Position numbers and translations under genes: made by a program. The notes beneath the pieces are model-generated. The model did no database searches. It saw only the letters and a list, made by a program, of their open reading frames with translations, and had not been told where the DNA came from. 64,000 nt of DNA, taken from the NCBI RefSeq assembly GCF_000175935.2, contig NC_014837.1, positions 1,178,001 through 1,242,000 of the forward strand, written 5' to 3'. Shown here piece after piece: positions 38,357-48,803 of the stretch. Positions within the stretch are counted from its first letter, which is position 1. Each line of letters starts with the position of its first letter. This stretch comes from Pantoea sp. At-9b. GTDB taxonomy: Bacteria; Pseudomonadota; Gammaproteobacteria; Enterobacterales; Enterobacteriaceae.

Positions 38357-39238
38357 TTATTCGTCATCCAGTTGAGGGAGCGGCGAGTCTTCCGGAATTT
38401 TTACATGCACCTGGATGATACGGCGGCTGTCAGCCATGGCGACCTTGAATTGGTAACCATCAATTTCAATGCTCTCACCGCGCGCGGGAAGGTGGCCGAA
38501 TCCCTGCATCACCAGGCCGCCAATGGTATCGACTTCGTCATCGCTGAAGCCGGTGCCGAATACCTCATTGAAGTCCTCAATCGGCGTCAGCGCACGCACC
38601 GTATAGGTGTGGCGGTTTAACTGACGAATATCGCGGTCTTCTTCATCATCGTATTCGTCTTCAATTTCTCCGACGATCAGTTCGAGAATGTCCTCAATGG
38701 TCACCAGACCGGACACACCGCCAAACTCATCAATCACAATCGCCATATGGTAGCGCTGTGAGCGGAACTCTTTCAGCATGCGATCCACACGCTTACTTTC
38801 AGGGACTACCACCGCCGGGCGGAGCACCTTTTCCATGCTGAAGGGTTCTGAGGCGCTGCTCATAAAGGGCAGCAGGTCCTTCGCCATCAAAATGCCTTCA
38901 ACGTGGTCTTTATCTTCGCTGATCACCGGGAAGCGGGAGTGGGCCGATTCGATGATCACCGCCAGGCACTCTTCGAGGCTCTGGTTACGTTTCAGGGTAA
39001 TCATCTGGGAACGTGGGATCATGATGTCGCGCACGCGTTGTTCGGCAATGTCCAGCACCCCTTCCAGCATGTCGCGGGTGTCCTGGTCAATCAGTTCTTT
39101 TTGCTCAGAATCGCGGATTAGCCCCAGCAGTTCGTCACGGTTTTTCGGTTCACCGTGGAACAATTGGTTGATTAGCAGGGAAAAAAATCCCTTTTTACTA
39201 CTGGGTGCGTCGCTGTTTTGAGAATGGTCGTCGCTCAT
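38357..39238 (-). CDS. corC: CorC/YbeX, CBS-domain Mg/Co efflux or ribosome-associated protein
   Basis: A 293-aa soluble protein with two CBS domains (residues ~70-195) and a C-terminal CorC_HlyC transporter-associated domain. Named for a role in CorA-dependent cobalt/magnesium efflux; newer work ties E. coli YbeX to ribosome maturation, fitting its operon with ybeY and ybeZ. The start at 39238 (MSDDHSQN) matches the family. Confidence 0.94.
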   Translation of the reverse strand: MSDDHSQNSDAPSSKKGFFSLLINQLFHGEPKNRDELLGLIRDSEQKELIDQDTRDMLEGVLDIAEQRVRDIMIPRSQMITLKRNQSLEECLAVIIESAHSRFPVISEDKDHVEGILMAKDLLPFMSSASEPFSMEKVLRPAVVVPESKRVDRMLKEFRSQRYHMAIVIDEFGGVSGLVTIEDILELIVGEIEDEYDDEEDRDIRQLNRHTYTVRALTPIEDFNEVFGTGFSDDEVDTIGGLVMQGFGHLPARGESIEIDGYQFKVAMADSRRIIQVHVKIPEDSPLPQLDDE

Positions 39239-39320
39239 GGCGTTTTTATTTAGTTCTCTCTGGTGAGGGAAGGAAACTGCTGGCATCCGCGCCAGCAGCA
39301 TAATGACCTGAGCCAGTGGC

Positions 39321-39794
39321 TCAGGCGTCTTCTTTCTCCGAAATGTACGGGTCCGGATAACCGAGGGCAAGCATTATCTCGGTCTCCAGCGCTTCCATTT
39401 CTTCGGCTTCATCGTCTTCGATATGGTCGTAGCCCAGCAGATGCAGTGTACCGTGTACCACCATATGCGCCCAGTGGGCTTCGAGGGATTTCCCTTGCTC
39501 GACCGCTTCCTGCTCTACCACCTGGCGGCAAATAATCAGGTCGCCCAGCAGCGGTAACTCAATTCCCGGCGGGGCTTCGAACGGGAAAGAGAGCACGTTG
39601 GTCGGCTTGTCTTTACCGCGATAAGTCAGATTTAGCTCATGACTTTCCGCCTCATCAACCAGGCGAATGGTGACTTCGCTCTCCGGCTGAAACGGCGTGA
39701 CGGCAGCTTCCAGCCAACGCTGAAAAGCCGCTTCTTCCGGCAAACCCTGGCTTTCGGCACAGGCCAGTTGTAAATCAAGAATTACCGCGCTCAT
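39321..39794 (-). CDS. ybeY: Endoribonuclease YbeY
   Basis: A 157-aa zinc-dependent RNase for rRNA maturation and 70S quality control. The H3xH5xH zinc motif is [11 protein letters not shown] near residue 114. It overlaps ybeZ by 4 bp. Confidence 0.95.
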   Translation of the reverse strand: MSAVILDLQLACAESQGLPEEAAFQRWLEAAVTPFQPESEVTIRLVDEAESHELNLTYRGKDKPTNVLSFPFEAPPGIELPLLGDLIICRQVVEQEAVEQGKSLEAHWAHMVVHGTLHLLGYDHIEDDEAEEMEALETEIMLALGYPDPYISEKEDA

Positions 39795-40855
39795 GAAGGC
39801 TCCTGCGGGCTGGGTTGGGCGGCGGCAAGCGCATCACGTTTACGCTCTTCAGCCTGTTTATCTCGGCGTTTCTGGTCTGCCTCTTCCCAGGCTTCATAGG
39901 CGATAACGATACGTGCCACCACCGGGTGACGTACTACGTCTTCGCTGTGGAAGAAGTTAAAGCTCAGCTCATCCACTTCCGACAACACTTCGATCGCGTG
40001 GCGCAGGCCAGATTTGGTATGGCGTGGCAGGTCAATTTGCGTCACGTCACCGGTAATCACCGCTTTTGAGTTAAAACCGATACGCGTCAGGAACATCTTC
40101 ATCTGTTCGATGGTGGTGTTCTGGCTCTCATCAAGAATGATAAAGGCATCATTCAGCGTGCGGCCACGCATATACGCCAGCGGCGCGACTTCGATGACGT
40201 TGCGTTCCATCAGCTTCTCAACCCGCTCAAAGCCGAGCATCTCGAACAGTGCATCGTAGAGTGGGCGCAGATAAGGATCGACTTTCTGGCTGAGATCGCC
40301 CGGCAGGAAGCCGAGTTTTTCCCCGGCTTCCACCGCCGGACGGGTCAGCAGAATACGGCGAATTTCCTGGCGCTCCAGCGCATCGACCGCGGCGGCGACG
40401 GCCAGATAGGTTTTACCCGTACCGGCCGGGCCGATACCAAAGGTAATGTCGTGATCGAGAATATTGGCAATGTACTGCGCCTGGTTAGGTGTACGCGGTT
40501 TAATCACGCCGCGCTTGGTCTTAATATTGACCGCCTTACCGTACTCCGGCACGCTTTCCGCGCTCTGCTCCAGGACGCGGCTCTCTTTGATCGCTAAGTG
40601 GATTTGCTCCGGTTCGATATCCGGGATCTGACCACGTACCGGTGCCGTATCAACATACAGGGTGCGCAGAATGTCTGCCGCAGCGTTGACGCACAGCGTG
40701 CGGCCTACCAGCTTAAATTGGTTGTCACGGCGATTGATTTCGATCCCCAGACGCCGTTCCAGCTGTTTCACATTGTCATCAAACGGACCGCACAGGCTGA
40801 GCAGTCGGCGGTTATCTACCGGTTCAAGGGCGATTTCACGAGTTTCGATATTCAA
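39791..40855 (-). CDS. ybeZ: PhoH-like ATPase YbeZ
   Basis: A 354-aa KH-like plus P-loop protein: Walker A GPAGTGKT near residue 138, Walker [12 protein letters not shown]. It acts with YbeY in RNA metabolism. The E. coli-like N-terminus (NIETREI) begins at a TTG at 40855, which follows AAGGA by 5 nt; the GTG at 40873 has no ribosome site. Confidence 0.93.
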   Translation of the reverse strand: MNIETREIALEPVDNRRLLSLCGPFDDNVKQLERRLGIEINRRDNQFKLVGRTLCVNAAADILRTLYVDTAPVRGQIPDIEPEQIHLAIKESRVLEQSAESVPEYGKAVNIKTKRGVIKPRTPNQAQYIANILDHDITFGIGPAGTGKTYLAVAAAVDALERQEIRRILLTRPAVEAGEKLGFLPGDLSQKVDPYLRPLYDALFEMLGFERVEKLMERNVIEVAPLAYMRGRTLNDAFIILDESQNTTIEQMKMFLTRIGFNSKAVITGDVTQIDLPRHTKSGLRHAIEVLSEVDELSFNFFHSEDVVRHPVVARIVIAYEAWEEADQKRRDKQAEERKRDALAAAQPSPQEPS

Positions 40856-41063
40856 ATGAATCCTTTGGGTCACTCAGGGCCAGTTGAAAAAGTGTATCCG
40901 ACGCGTGGCAGCAAGGCGCAGCGCATCTTTACGGAATTATTTATGGGGCAACGCCTGGGCGCAAGCTTCAGGGGAGATATTTGGGCAGCACTGCCAGAAT
41001 GCAAGTGCTGCCTGAGGTAACAGACGACAGCGTTTTGTGCGCTGTCGCTCAAAGGTCGGGGTT
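40856..41063. other. miaB-ybeZ intergenic region with two hairpins
   Basis: 208 bp holding GGCAGCACT/AGTGCTGCC (40984-41012) and GACAGCG/CGCTGTC (41026-41046). Neither is followed by a T-run on the minus strand, so they look like attenuators or RNA-processing stems rather than full terminators. Confidence 0.5.
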
Positions 41064-42488
41064 TCAAGGCTGGAACTGACCCACGCCAATTTCGTTCTCT
41101 TTGCGCGTGCGCGCAATCACCGACGCCGGGCTTTCCACTACGCGCAGGCCCATCTCGTCTTCAGTGCGAACCACCTTGCCACGCAGCGAGTTGGTATACA
41201 CATCGACGATTTCCACGTCAACGAACTTACCAATCATGCTGACGTTGCCTTCGAAGTTCACCACGCGGTTGTTTGCGGTACGACCCGACAGCTCCATCAC
41301 GTTTTTACGTGAGGTGCCTTCCACCAGAATACGCTGCACGGTGCCGAGCATACGGCGGCTGATCCCCATCGCCTGCTGGTTGATGCGGTCCTGCAGGATG
41401 TACAGACGCTGCTTTTTCTCCTCTTCCGGTACATCGTCCGGCAGGTCAGCGGCCGGTGTACCCGGACGCGCAGAGTAGATAAAGCTGAAGCTCATATCGA
41501 AGTTGATATCGCCAATCAGCTTCATGGTCTGTTCAAAGTCCTGCTGGGTTTCACCCGGGAAGCCGATGATAAAGTCAGAGCTGATTTCAATATCCGGGCG
41601 CGCTACGCGCAGTTTACGGATGATCGCTTTGTACTCCAGTGCGGTATGCGCACGTTTCATCAGCGTCAGAATGCGGTCAGCACCGCTCTGGACCGGCAAA
41701 TGCAGGAAGCTCACCAGCTCAGGCGTATCACGGTAAACATCAATGATATCGTCGGTGAACTCAATCGGGTGGCTGGTGGTGAAACGAATACGGTCAATGC
41801 CGTCGATCGCGGCAACCAGACGCAACAATTCGGCAAAGGTGCAGAAGTCACCGTCAAAGGTTGCGCCGCGATAGGCGTTGACGTTCTGCCCCAGCAGGTT
41901 GACTTCGCGCACACCCTGGGCCGCTAACTGGGCGATCTCCAGCAGAATGTCGTCACTCGGGCGGCTTACTTCTTCGCCGCGCGTGTAGGGCACCACGCAG
42001 AAGGTGCAGTATTTGTTGCAGCCTTCCATGATGGAAACAAATGCGGTTGGGCCTTCTGCGCGCGGTTCAGGCAGACGGTCAAATTTCTCGATTTCCGGGA
42101 AGCTGATGTCAACGATCGGGCTGTTGCTGCCGCGTACCGTGTTGATCATCTCCGGCAGGCGATGCAGGGTTTGCGGGCCAAACACGATATCGACGCAAGG
42201 CGCACGCTGACGAATATGGTCGCCTTCCTGAGAAGCCACACAGCCACCCACGCCAATGATCAGGTCAGGGTTGCGCTCTTTCAGCTTTTTCCAGCGTCCT
42301 AACTGATGGAAAACCTTCTCCTGCGCCTTCTCACGGATAGAACAGGTGTTGAGCAGCAGAATGTCTGCCTCTTCGGCTTCCTCAGTCAGGGTATAGCCGT
42401 GGGTGCTGTTCAGCAGGTCAGCCATCTTTGATGAATCATACTCATTCATCTGACAGCCCCAGGTTTTGATATGCAGTTTTTTGGTCAT
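41064..42488 (-). CDS. miaB: tRNA-2-methylthio-N6-isopentenyladenosine synthase MiaB
   Basis: A 474-aa radical-SAM methylthiotransferase modifying A37 of tRNAs that read UNN codons. The N-terminal cluster cysteines are in [20 protein letters not shown] and [10 protein letters not shown]; the SAM cluster is CNKYCTFC near residue 157; a TRAM domain ends the protein. The start [11 protein letters not shown] is as in E. coli. Confidence 0.96.
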   Translation of the reverse strand: MTKKLHIKTWGCQMNEYDSSKMADLLNSTHGYTLTEEAEEADILLLNTCSIREKAQEKVFHQLGRWKKLKERNPDLIIGVGGCVASQEGDHIRQRAPCVDIVFGPQTLHRLPEMINTVRGSNSPIVDISFPEIEKFDRLPEPRAEGPTAFVSIMEGCNKYCTFCVVPYTRGEEVSRPSDDILLEIAQLAAQGVREVNLLGQNVNAYRGATFDGDFCTFAELLRLVAAIDGIDRIRFTTSHPIEFTDDIIDVYRDTPELVSFLHLPVQSGADRILTLMKRAHTALEYKAIIRKLRVARPDIEISSDFIIGFPGETQQDFEQTMKLIGDINFDMSFSFIYSARPGTPAADLPDDVPEEEKKQRLYILQDRINQQAMGISRRMLGTVQRILVEGTSRKNVMELSGRTANNRVVNFEGNVSMIGKFVDVEIVDVYTNSLRGKVVRTEDEMGLRVVESPASVIARTRKENEIGVGQFQP

Positions 42489-42648
42489 TGGACTAGCCAT
42501 TAATTCAGTGCAGGTAAGTGCTGGGCGCGTATTGTAATGCTTTGCTGCTGTTGTGACCAGTATAAGGGTAAGGGCTTTTCTGATCGTGACGTGAATTTCC
42601 GGTACACTTCGCACAATGAGCGCTGCGTTAACAAGAGGGATAACGGCA

Positions 42649-43821
42649 ATGCAGGATTCACATTTTGATGTGGTGGTGATTGGCGGCGGAATGGTAGGGG
42701 CCGCACTGGCCTGCGGCCTGGCGCAACAGCAATTCCGCGTGGCGGTGGTTGAGCGGGCGGAACCCGCCCCGTTTGATGCTGCGCGGGCACCGGATGTACG
42801 TATTTCTGCCATCGGTGCGTCATCGGTGGCGTTGCTGCAACAGCTTAACGTCTGGCCACGTGTGCAGGCGATGCGCTGTGCACCTTACCGCAAGCTGGAA
42901 ACCTGGGAGTGGCAAACTGCCCATGTCACCTTTGATGCGGCGTCGCTGGGGCTGCCCGAGCTGGGGTATATGGTCGAGAACAGCGTGCTGCAACGCGCGC
43001 TGTGGGAAAAAATGCAGGAAGATGGTGTGACCTTATGTGCACCGGCCAGTCTGGATAATTTGCTGCCACATAGCGGTGGCTGGCAGGTGCAGCTCGATAA
43101 TGGCACCACGCTGGATGCAAGGCTGGTGGTAGGGGCCGATGGTGCCAATTCACGCGTGCGTCAGCTGGCCGGGATTGGCGTGCATGGCTGGAACTATGCG
43201 CAATCCTGCATGTTGATTAGCGTCGAATGCGAGCATGATGTGGGGGACGCCACCTGGCAGCAGTTCACCCCGGAAGGACCGCGTGCGTTTTTACCGCTGT
43301 TCGATCGCCATGCCTCGCTGGTGTGGTATGACGCGCCGTCACGGATTCGCCAGTTGCAGAATATGCCGTTGCCGCAGCTGGAGAAAGAGATTCACGCGCA
43401 CTTCCCGGCACGCGTCGGGCGTTTTCAGGTAAAGGCAGCGGCCTCGTTCCCGCTGGTACGGCGTCATGCGACGCGCTATGTCACTGCCGGTCTGGCGCTG
43501 GTGGGGGATGCGGCGCACACCATCAATCCGCTGGCCGGGCAGGGGGTAAATCTTGGCTATCGCGACGTGGATGCGTTACTGGACACGCTGGTAGAGGCGC
43601 GTCGTCAGGCGGAGCAGTGGTCATCGGCGGCGGTGTTGCAGCGGTATCAGCGTCAGCGTCGTAAAGATAATTTGCTGATGCAGGGCGGGATGGATCTGTT
43701 TTACTTCGCCTTCAGCAATAAACTGCCAGCGCTGCGTTTTGCCCGTAATCTGGGGTTGATTGCGGCCGAGCACGCGGGTGCGTTAAAACGTCAGGTGCTG
43801 CGTTACGCGCTGGGGCTGTAA
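42649..43821 (+). CDS. ubiF: 3-demethoxyubiquinol 3-hydroxylase UbiF
   Basis: A 390-aa FAD monooxygenase of ubiquinone synthesis. It has the FAD-binding [15 protein letters not shown] at residue 11, the DG motif [12 protein letters not shown] (~157) and [21 protein letters not shown] (~285). The ATG at 42649 is 9 nt from AGAGGG and gives the family N-terminus. It is divergent from miaB. Confidence 0.93.
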   Translation: MQDSHFDVVVIGGGMVGAALACGLAQQQFRVAVVERAEPAPFDAARAPDVRISAIGASSVALLQQLNVWPRVQAMRCAPYRKLETWEWQTAHVTFDAASLGLPELGYMVENSVLQRALWEKMQEDGVTLCAPASLDNLLPHSGGWQVQLDNGTTLDARLVVGADGANSRVRQLAGIGVHGWNYAQSCMLISVECEHDVGDATWQQFTPEGPRAFLPLFDRHASLVWYDAPSRIRQLQNMPLPQLEKEIHAHFPARVGRFQVKAAASFPLVRRHATRYVTAGLALVGDAAHTINPLAGQGVNLGYRDVDALLDTLVEARRQAEQWSSAAVLQRYQRQRRKDNLLMQGGMDLFYFAFSNKLPALRFARNLGLIAAEHAGALKRQVLRYALGL

Positions 43822-43922
43822 TCCGGCGTTTTTGCCCATCCCGTCGCATCGCGGCGGGGAATACGTTTTTTGTGAACGCAGAAAACAATAAAGCCCGCAA
43901 AAGCGGGCTTTATTGTGCAATT

Positions 43923-43997
43923 TGGCTGGGGTGCAGGGATTCGAACCCCGGAATGCCGGAATCAGAATCCGGTGCCTTACCGCTTGGCGACACCCCA
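43923..43997 (-). tRNA. tRNA-Gln(CTG)
   Basis: 75 nt including encoded CCA; anticodon CTG; acceptor stem TGGGGTG/CACCCCA. Corresponds to glnX/glnV in E. coli order. Confidence 0.95.
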
Positions 43998-44026
43998 ATA
44001 GGTGTTTGGTCAAATTGTCTTTTGTA

Positions 44027-44101
44027 TGGCTGGGGTGCAGGGATTCGAACCCCGGAATGGTGGAATCAGAATCCACTGCCTTACCGCTTGGCGACACCCC
44101 A
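44027..44101 (-). tRNA. tRNA-Gln(CTG), second copy
   Basis: 75 nt with encoded CCA and anticodon CTG. The anticodon stem differs from the first copy by paired changes (GTGGA/TCCAC instead of CCGGA/TCCGG). Confidence 0.95.
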
Positions 44102-44109
44102 ATTTTATA

Positions 44110-44186
44110 TGGTGGCTACGACGGGAATCGAACCTGTGACCCCAGCATTATGAGTGCTGTGCTCTAACCAGCTGAGCTACGTAGCC
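44110..44186 (-). tRNA. tRNA-Met(CAT), elongator
   Basis: 77 nt, starts GGCTACGTAGCTCAG, anticodon CAT, encoded CCA. Identical in the visible sequence to the other Met tRNA of the array; matches E. coli metU. Confidence 0.95.
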
Positions 44187-44217
44187 AAATTGTACTGCTT
44201 TACATCACATCCGACGA

Positions 44218-44292
44218 TGGCTGGGATACCTGGATTCGAACCAGGGAATGCCGGTATCAAAAACCGGTGCCTTACCGCTTGGCGATATCCCA
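44218..44292 (-). tRNA. tRNA-Gln(TTG)
   Basis: 75 nt, anticodon TTG, encoded CCA. Its acceptor stem (TGGGATA/TATCCCA) carries a compensated A-T pair where the next copy has G-C. Confidence 0.95.
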
Positions 44293-44326
44293 ATAGTCGA
44301 CTCGTATCCACGAGAGTGCATCGGAT

Positions 44327-44401
44327 TGGCTGGGGTACCTGGATTCGAACCAGGGAATGCCGGTATCAAAAACCGGTGCCTTACCGCTTGGCGATACCCC
44401 A
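44327..44401 (-). tRNA. tRNA-Gln(TTG), second copy
   Basis: 75 nt, anticodon TTG, encoded CCA, acceptor stem TGGGGTA/TACCCCA. Confidence 0.95.
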
Positions 44402-44422
44402 TCCGGCTGCCGAAGACTGAAA

Positions 44423-44507
44423 TGGTGCGGGAGGCGAGACTTGAACTCGCACACCTTGCGGCGCCAGAACCTAAATCTGGTGCGTCTACCAATTTCGCCA
44501 CTCCCGC
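44423..44507 (-). tRNA. tRNA-Leu(TAG)
   Basis: 85 nt with the long class II variable arm, anticodon TAG, encoded CCA. Corresponds to E. coli leuW. Confidence 0.95.
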
Positions 44508-44515
44508 AAAAAAGA

Positions 44516-44592
44516 TGGTGGCTACGACGGGAATCGAACCTGTGACCCCAGCATTATGAGTGCTGTGCTCTAACCAGCTGAGCTACGTAGCC
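44516..44592 (-). tRNA. tRNA-Met(CAT), elongator, first of the array
   Basis: 77 nt, anticodon CAT. First transcribed of the array; the complete order Met-Leu-Gln-Gln-Met-Gln-Gln is the same as E. coli metT-leuW-glnU-glnW-metU-glnV-glnX. Confidence 0.95.
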
Positions 44593-44763
44593 ATCTTTTT
44601 TTCGCGTTACCTTCATCGGCGTTGCGGGGCGCATTATGCGTATTGAGCTTTGTAGCGTCAACAAATTTTTTACCGTTTTTCGCCTTAATGCGCCTGTTTG
44701 TCTGGCTTATAACCAGGCTGATGATTTATTCGGCAATTTTCGATCAATACAAACGCAATCCAT

Positions 44764-44788
44764 AAAAAAAGGGACCGTTTTCGGCCCC
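44764..44788 (-). terminator. asnB terminator
   Basis: GGGGCCG-aaaa-CGGTCCC on the minus strand with one G-T pair, followed by seven T residues. It also separates asnB from the tRNA promoter in the 44593-44763 gap, where I see nothing else certain. Confidence 0.85.
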
Positions 44789-44809
44789 TTTTGCTTGATA
44801 CTAAAAACC

Positions 44810-46477
44810 TTATTTATAGGCTGACTGATGCACGCCTACGGCACGACCCGATGGATCGTCCATCGATTTGAACGCTTCATCCCATTCGATCGCTTTCGCG
44901 GAAGAACACGCCACTGATGGGCCACCCGGCACGCATTCAGCGGCACTTGGGATCGGGAACAGCTCTTCAAAGATCTCACGGTACAGATACGCTTCTTTCG
45001 AGTTCGGCGTGTTGTACGGGAAGCGGAAGTGTGCGGTTGCCAGTTGCTGATCGCTAACTTGCTTGGCGGCCACGTCTTTCAGCGTGTCGATCCAGCTATA
45101 ACCCACGCCGTCAGAGAACTGCTCTTTCTGACGCCATGCCACGCTCTCCGGCAGATAAGAGGAGAAGCACTCACGCAGGATGTGTTTTTCCATCTTGCCG
45201 TTGCTGCCACACATTTTATCTTCCGGGTTGATGCGCATCGCGACATCAAGGAATTTCTTGTCGAGGAACGGCACACGGGCTTCCACGCCCCAGGCGGACA
45301 TCGCTTTGTTGGCACGGGCGCAGTCATACATATGCAGTGCCAGCAGTTTACGCACGTTCTCCTCGTGGAACTCTTTGGCGTTCGGCGCTTTGTGGAAGTA
45401 GAGGTAGCCACCAAACACTTCATCAGCACCTTCGCCAGACAGCACCATTTTAATACCCATCGCTTTGATTTTACGCGACATCAGGTACATCGGTGTTGAG
45501 GCACGGATCGTGGTCACATCGTAGGTTTCGATGTGGTAAATCACATCACGGATCGCATCCAGACCTTCCTGCACGGTGAAGTGGATTTCATGGTGCACGG
45601 TGCCAAGGTGTTCCGCGACAGATTTCGCCGCTTTCAGATCCGGCGAGCCTTCCAGGCCTACCGCGAAGGAGTGCAGCTGCGGCCACCAGGCATCGCTCTT
45701 GTCATGATCTTCCACACGTTTTGCGGCAAAGCGCTTGGTCACCGCAGAGATGATGGAGGAATCAAGACCGCCAGACAGCAGCACGCCATAAGGAACGTCT
45801 GACATCAGGTGGCTCTTAACGGACTCTTCCAGCGCGGCTTTCAGACCGGCAGCATCAGTGGCGTTGTGCTCAACGCTTTTGTAATCCATCCAGTCACGCT
45901 GCCAGTAACGACGGATTTCGCCATCGGTGCTGGAGAGGTAGCTTCCCGGCGGGAATTCTTTGATGGAACGGCACACGGGCACCAGCGCTTTCATTTCTGA
46001 AGCGACATAGAAGTTGCCGTGTTCATCGTTACCCATATACAACGGGATGATACCGATATGGTCGCGGCCAATCAGATACTGTTGTTTCACGCTGTCCCAC
46101 AGAATGAAGGCAAACATGCCTTGCAGGTCATCAAGGAAATCAACGCCTTTTTCCTGATACAGCGCAAGAATCACTTCACAGTCAGAACCAGTCTGGAACT
46201 GATAGCGATCGCTCAGTTCAGCACGCAGTGCCTGATGGTTGTAGATTTCACCGTTTACCGCCAGTACGTGCGTGTGATCGGCGTTATACAGCGGCTGTGC
46301 GCCGTTGTTGACGTCAACAATTGACAGGCGCTCATGCGCCAGAATGGCTTTGTCATCGGCATAGACGCCTGACCAGTCCGGGCCGCGATGGCGCATCAGA
46401 CGGGAACATTCCAGCGCTTTCTTGCGCAATTCAACAGGATCGGTTTTCAGATCCAACACACCAAAAATCGAACACAT
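44810..46477 (-). CDS. asnB: Asparagine synthetase B (glutamine-hydrolysing)
   Basis: A 555-aa two-domain enzyme. The glutaminase domain has the N-terminal nucleophile Cys2 (MCSIFGVLD); the synthetase domain has the PP-loop LSGGLDSS near residue 233. It makes asparagine from aspartate, ATP and glutamine. It lies downstream of nagD with its own long upstream region that contains two palindromes. Confidence 0.96.
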   Translation of the reverse strand: MCSIFGVLDLKTDPVELRKKALECSRLMRHRGPDWSGVYADDKAILAHERLSIVDVNNGAQPLYNADHTHVLAVNGEIYNHQALRAELSDRYQFQTGSDCEVILALYQEKGVDFLDDLQGMFAFILWDSVKQQYLIGRDHIGIIPLYMGNDEHGNFYVASEMKALVPVCRSIKEFPPGSYLSSTDGEIRRYWQRDWMDYKSVEHNATDAAGLKAALEESVKSHLMSDVPYGVLLSGGLDSSIISAVTKRFAAKRVEDHDKSDAWWPQLHSFAVGLEGSPDLKAAKSVAEHLGTVHHEIHFTVQEGLDAIRDVIYHIETYDVTTIRASTPMYLMSRKIKAMGIKMVLSGEGADEVFGGYLYFHKAPNAKEFHEENVRKLLALHMYDCARANKAMSAWGVEARVPFLDKKFLDVAMRINPEDKMCGSNGKMEKHILRECFSSYLPESVAWRQKEQFSDGVGYSWIDTLKDVAAKQVSDQQLATAHFRFPYNTPNSKEAYLYREIFEELFPIPSAAECVPGGPSVACSSAKAIEWDEAFKSMDDPSGRAVGVHQSAYK

Positions 46478-46629
46478 AACTGACTCCTGATCTCACCCTG
46501 TGGGGATGTTATTTCTACGTTTGTCCGGCAGCCTCGCTGCGTGATGTATAAGAAAATGCGCTATTTGGTGGTGGTAATGCAAGCAAATTCACGATTGGCT
46601 GATAAAAAGAATGTTGTCATGGCGATTAA

Positions 46630-46682
46630 ATTGAATTTAATTCAATAAAAATACCATTTCATTAGATGGTATCTAATGAAAT
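46630..46682. promoter_or_regulatory. Two adjacent perfect palindromes upstream of asnB
   Basis: ATTGAATT-t-AATTCAAT (46630-46646) and ATTTCATTAGAT-ggt-ATCTAATGAAAT (46656-46682). They lie 150-205 bp before the asnB start and after the nagD terminator, in an AT-rich stretch without a gene. Neither has the T-run of a terminator. They look like operators for dimeric regulators, identity unknown. Confidence 0.55.
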
Positions 46683-46720
46683 CCTGATTCGGGTCATTTT
46701 GTGAGCAAGGCAGGGCGCGG

Positions 46721-46757
46721 AAAAAAGAAACCCGGCGAACTTTTTTGCTGCGCCGGG
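46721..46757 (-). terminator. nagBACD operon terminator
   Basis: CCCGGCG-(13 nt)-CGCCGGG on the minus strand, followed by TTTCTTTTTT, about 25 nt after the nagD stop. Confidence 0.85.
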
Positions 46758-46782
46758 CCATAAGTTTTGCTGATGTGGAAAA

Positions 46783-47535
46783 TCAGAACAGATCGATATC
46801 GGCAACCGAAGGGTAAATCCAATCCGGACGGAACGGCATGGCATCGATATCGCTGAGTGTCGAAACTCCCGACAGCACCAGCACCGTTTCCAGACCGGCC
46901 TGGAAACCGGCGAGAATATCGGTCCGCAGGTTATCGCCCACAATCACGGTTTCCTCAGAGTGCGCCTGCATCTTGTTGAGGGCGGCACGCATGATGTAGG
47001 GGCTGGGTTTGCCGACATAAAAGGGTTTGCGGCCGGAGATCTTCTCAATCCCGGCACACAACGCGCCACAGGCCGGAACAAAATTACGCGCGTGAGTATC
47101 CGGGTTGGTGGCGATAAAGCGCGCGCCATTGGCGACAAAGAACGCCGCCTTATGCATCATCTCCCAGTTAAAGGAGCGGGTCTCCCCAACGATAACGAAA
47201 TCAGGGTTGATATCGGTGATGGTAAAACCGGCCTTGTACAACTCATGAATCAGCGCGCCTTCGCCAATGACATAGGCCTTTTTACCTTCCTGCCGCCGCA
47301 GAAAATCGGCTGTTGCCATCGCCGAGGTGTAGAACACGGAATCCGGTACTTCAATACCGGATGAGGCGAAACGATTTGCCAGATCTTTGGCTGTTTGCGA
47401 TGGGTAGTTGGTGAGCACCACCAGCGGCATCTTTTTTTCAAGGATGCGTTGCAGGAATTCCTGAGCACCAGGAACGGCGGTGTTGTCGTGCATCAACACA
47501 CCGTCGATGTCACAGATTACGCTTTTGATTGTCAT
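46783..47535 (-). CDS. nagD: UMP/GMP phosphatase NagD (UmpH)
   Basis: A 250-aa HAD-IIA phosphatase with ribonucleoside monophosphate, mainly UMP, as best known substrate. Motif I DIDGVLMHD, motif II VLTNYPSQT, motif IV VGDNLRTDILAG. The start at 47535 (MTIKSVICD) matches E. coli; the open frame to 47610 runs into nagC. Confidence 0.95.
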   Translation of the reverse strand: MTIKSVICDIDGVLMHDNTAVPGAQEFLQRILEKKMPLVVLTNYPSQTAKDLANRFASSGIEVPDSVFYTSAMATADFLRRQEGKKAYVIGEGALIHELYKAGFTITDINPDFVIVGETRSFNWEMMHKAAFFVANGARFIATNPDTHARNFVPACGALCAGIEKISGRKPFYVGKPSPYIMRAALNKMQAHSEETVIVGDNLRTDILAGFQAGLETVLVLSGVSTLSDIDAMPFRPDWIYPSVADIDLF

Positions 47536-47575
47536 AGATTGCATCCGGTATGGCCTGCCGGCAGGCAGGCATCGA

Positions 47576-48796
47576 TTACTCTTCCAGCAGATGTTGCAGC
47601 AGAATGCCATTCAGCATCGCGCGTTTTGCCAGCGCAAAAGCGCCAATGGCAGAGCGATGATCCAACTCTGAGCGTACCACAGGCAGATTTTTACGAAACG
47701 CATTGAGTGCCTGCGTATTGATGCAGCCTTCAATCGCCGGAAACAGCACCTTGTCGGCGTCGGTGATTTCACCGGCCAACACCACTTTCTGCGGATTAAA
47801 CAGGTTAATCGCAATGGCGATAGCTTTTCCGAGATAACGGCCGACATATTCGATCACTTCGCACGCCAGCGCATCGCCCTGATTGGCCGCGCGGCAGATT
47901 TGCGGCATCTGGCAATCATTGAGGGTCAGTGAGCTGGGGTAGCCCTGATTCAGCAGGTGGCGTACCCGGTTTTCAATGGCGCCATTGGCGGCAATGGTTT
48001 CCAGACAGCCGAAGTTGCCGCAATGGCAGCGTTCGCCCAGCGGGTCGACCTGAATATGACCAATTTCGCCCACGTTGCCATTGCTGCCGAGAAAAATGTG
48101 CCCGTTGGCAATGATACCGGCCCCGGTTCCACGATGCAGGCGCACCAGAATGGAGTCTGCGCAGTCACGGCTTGCACCGAAGTAGTGCTCGGCAAGGGCC
48201 AGACTACGGATATCATGGCCGACAAAACTGGTGACATTGAACCGTTTTTGCAGGCTGGAAACCAGCGGCCAGTGGCTGACAGCAATATGCGGCATATAGC
48301 GAATCACGCCGTTAATGGGGTCTACCAATCCCGGCAAAATCACGGCAATCGCAATCAGTTCATGAATTTTACGCTGGTGGGCAGCCATAAACGCGCTGAT
48401 GGCGTTGAATAAGGCATTTTCCAGTGTTTCCTGGGTGCGTTCCGGTAGCGGGTAGTCTTCCTGCGCCAGGGATTTGCCACTGAGATCAAACAGTGTCAGC
48501 GTGGCATCGTTACGTCCGAGGCGCACGCCGATGGTATGAAAATGGCGGGTTTCGGTGATGATGGAGATGGCGCGGCGACCGCCGGTGGAGGCTTGTTGCT
48601 CCACCTCTTTGATCAGACCGCGCTCAATCAACTGGCGGGTAATTTTGGTGACGCTGGCGGGCGCAAGTTGACTCACTTCGGCAATCTGAATGCGCGAAAT
48701 AGGCCCTTGTTGATCAATCAACCGATAAACGGCTGCGCTATTGAGTTGCTTGACAAGATCGACATTTCCTATTTGAGTCTGGCCGCCAGTGGTCAT
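47576..48796 (-). CDS. nagC: N-acetylglucosamine repressor NagC
   Basis: A 406-aa ROK-family regulator. The N-terminal winged HTH (PISRIQIAEVSQLAPASVTKI) precedes a sugar-kinase-like domain with the ROK zinc site (CHCGNFGCLE). It represses nagE/nagBACD until GlcNAc-6-phosphate binds. It lies 7 bp after nagA. Its two operators can be seen in the nagB-nagE gap. Confidence 0.95.
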   Translation of the reverse strand: MTTGGQTQIGNVDLVKQLNSAAVYRLIDQQGPISRIQIAEVSQLAPASVTKITRQLIERGLIKEVEQQASTGGRRAISIITETRHFHTIGVRLGRNDATLTLFDLSGKSLAQEDYPLPERTQETLENALFNAISAFMAAHQRKIHELIAIAVILPGLVDPINGVIRYMPHIAVSHWPLVSSLQKRFNVTSFVGHDIRSLALAEHYFGASRDCADSILVRLHRGTGAGIIANGHIFLGSNGNVGEIGHIQVDPLGERCHCGNFGCLETIAANGAIENRVRHLLNQGYPSSLTLNDCQMPQICRAANQGDALACEVIEYVGRYLGKAIAIAINLFNPQKVVLAGEITDADKVLFPAIEGCINTQALNAFRKNLPVVRSELDHRSAIGAFALAKRAMLNGILLQHLLEE

Positions 48797-48803
48797 TCAG
48801 TGC

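Noticed and set aside
43872..44559. Several open frames with repeated motifs such as RDSNPGMPESES
   Set aside because: They are translations of the antisense strand of the tRNA array; the repeat arises from the similar tRNA sequences.
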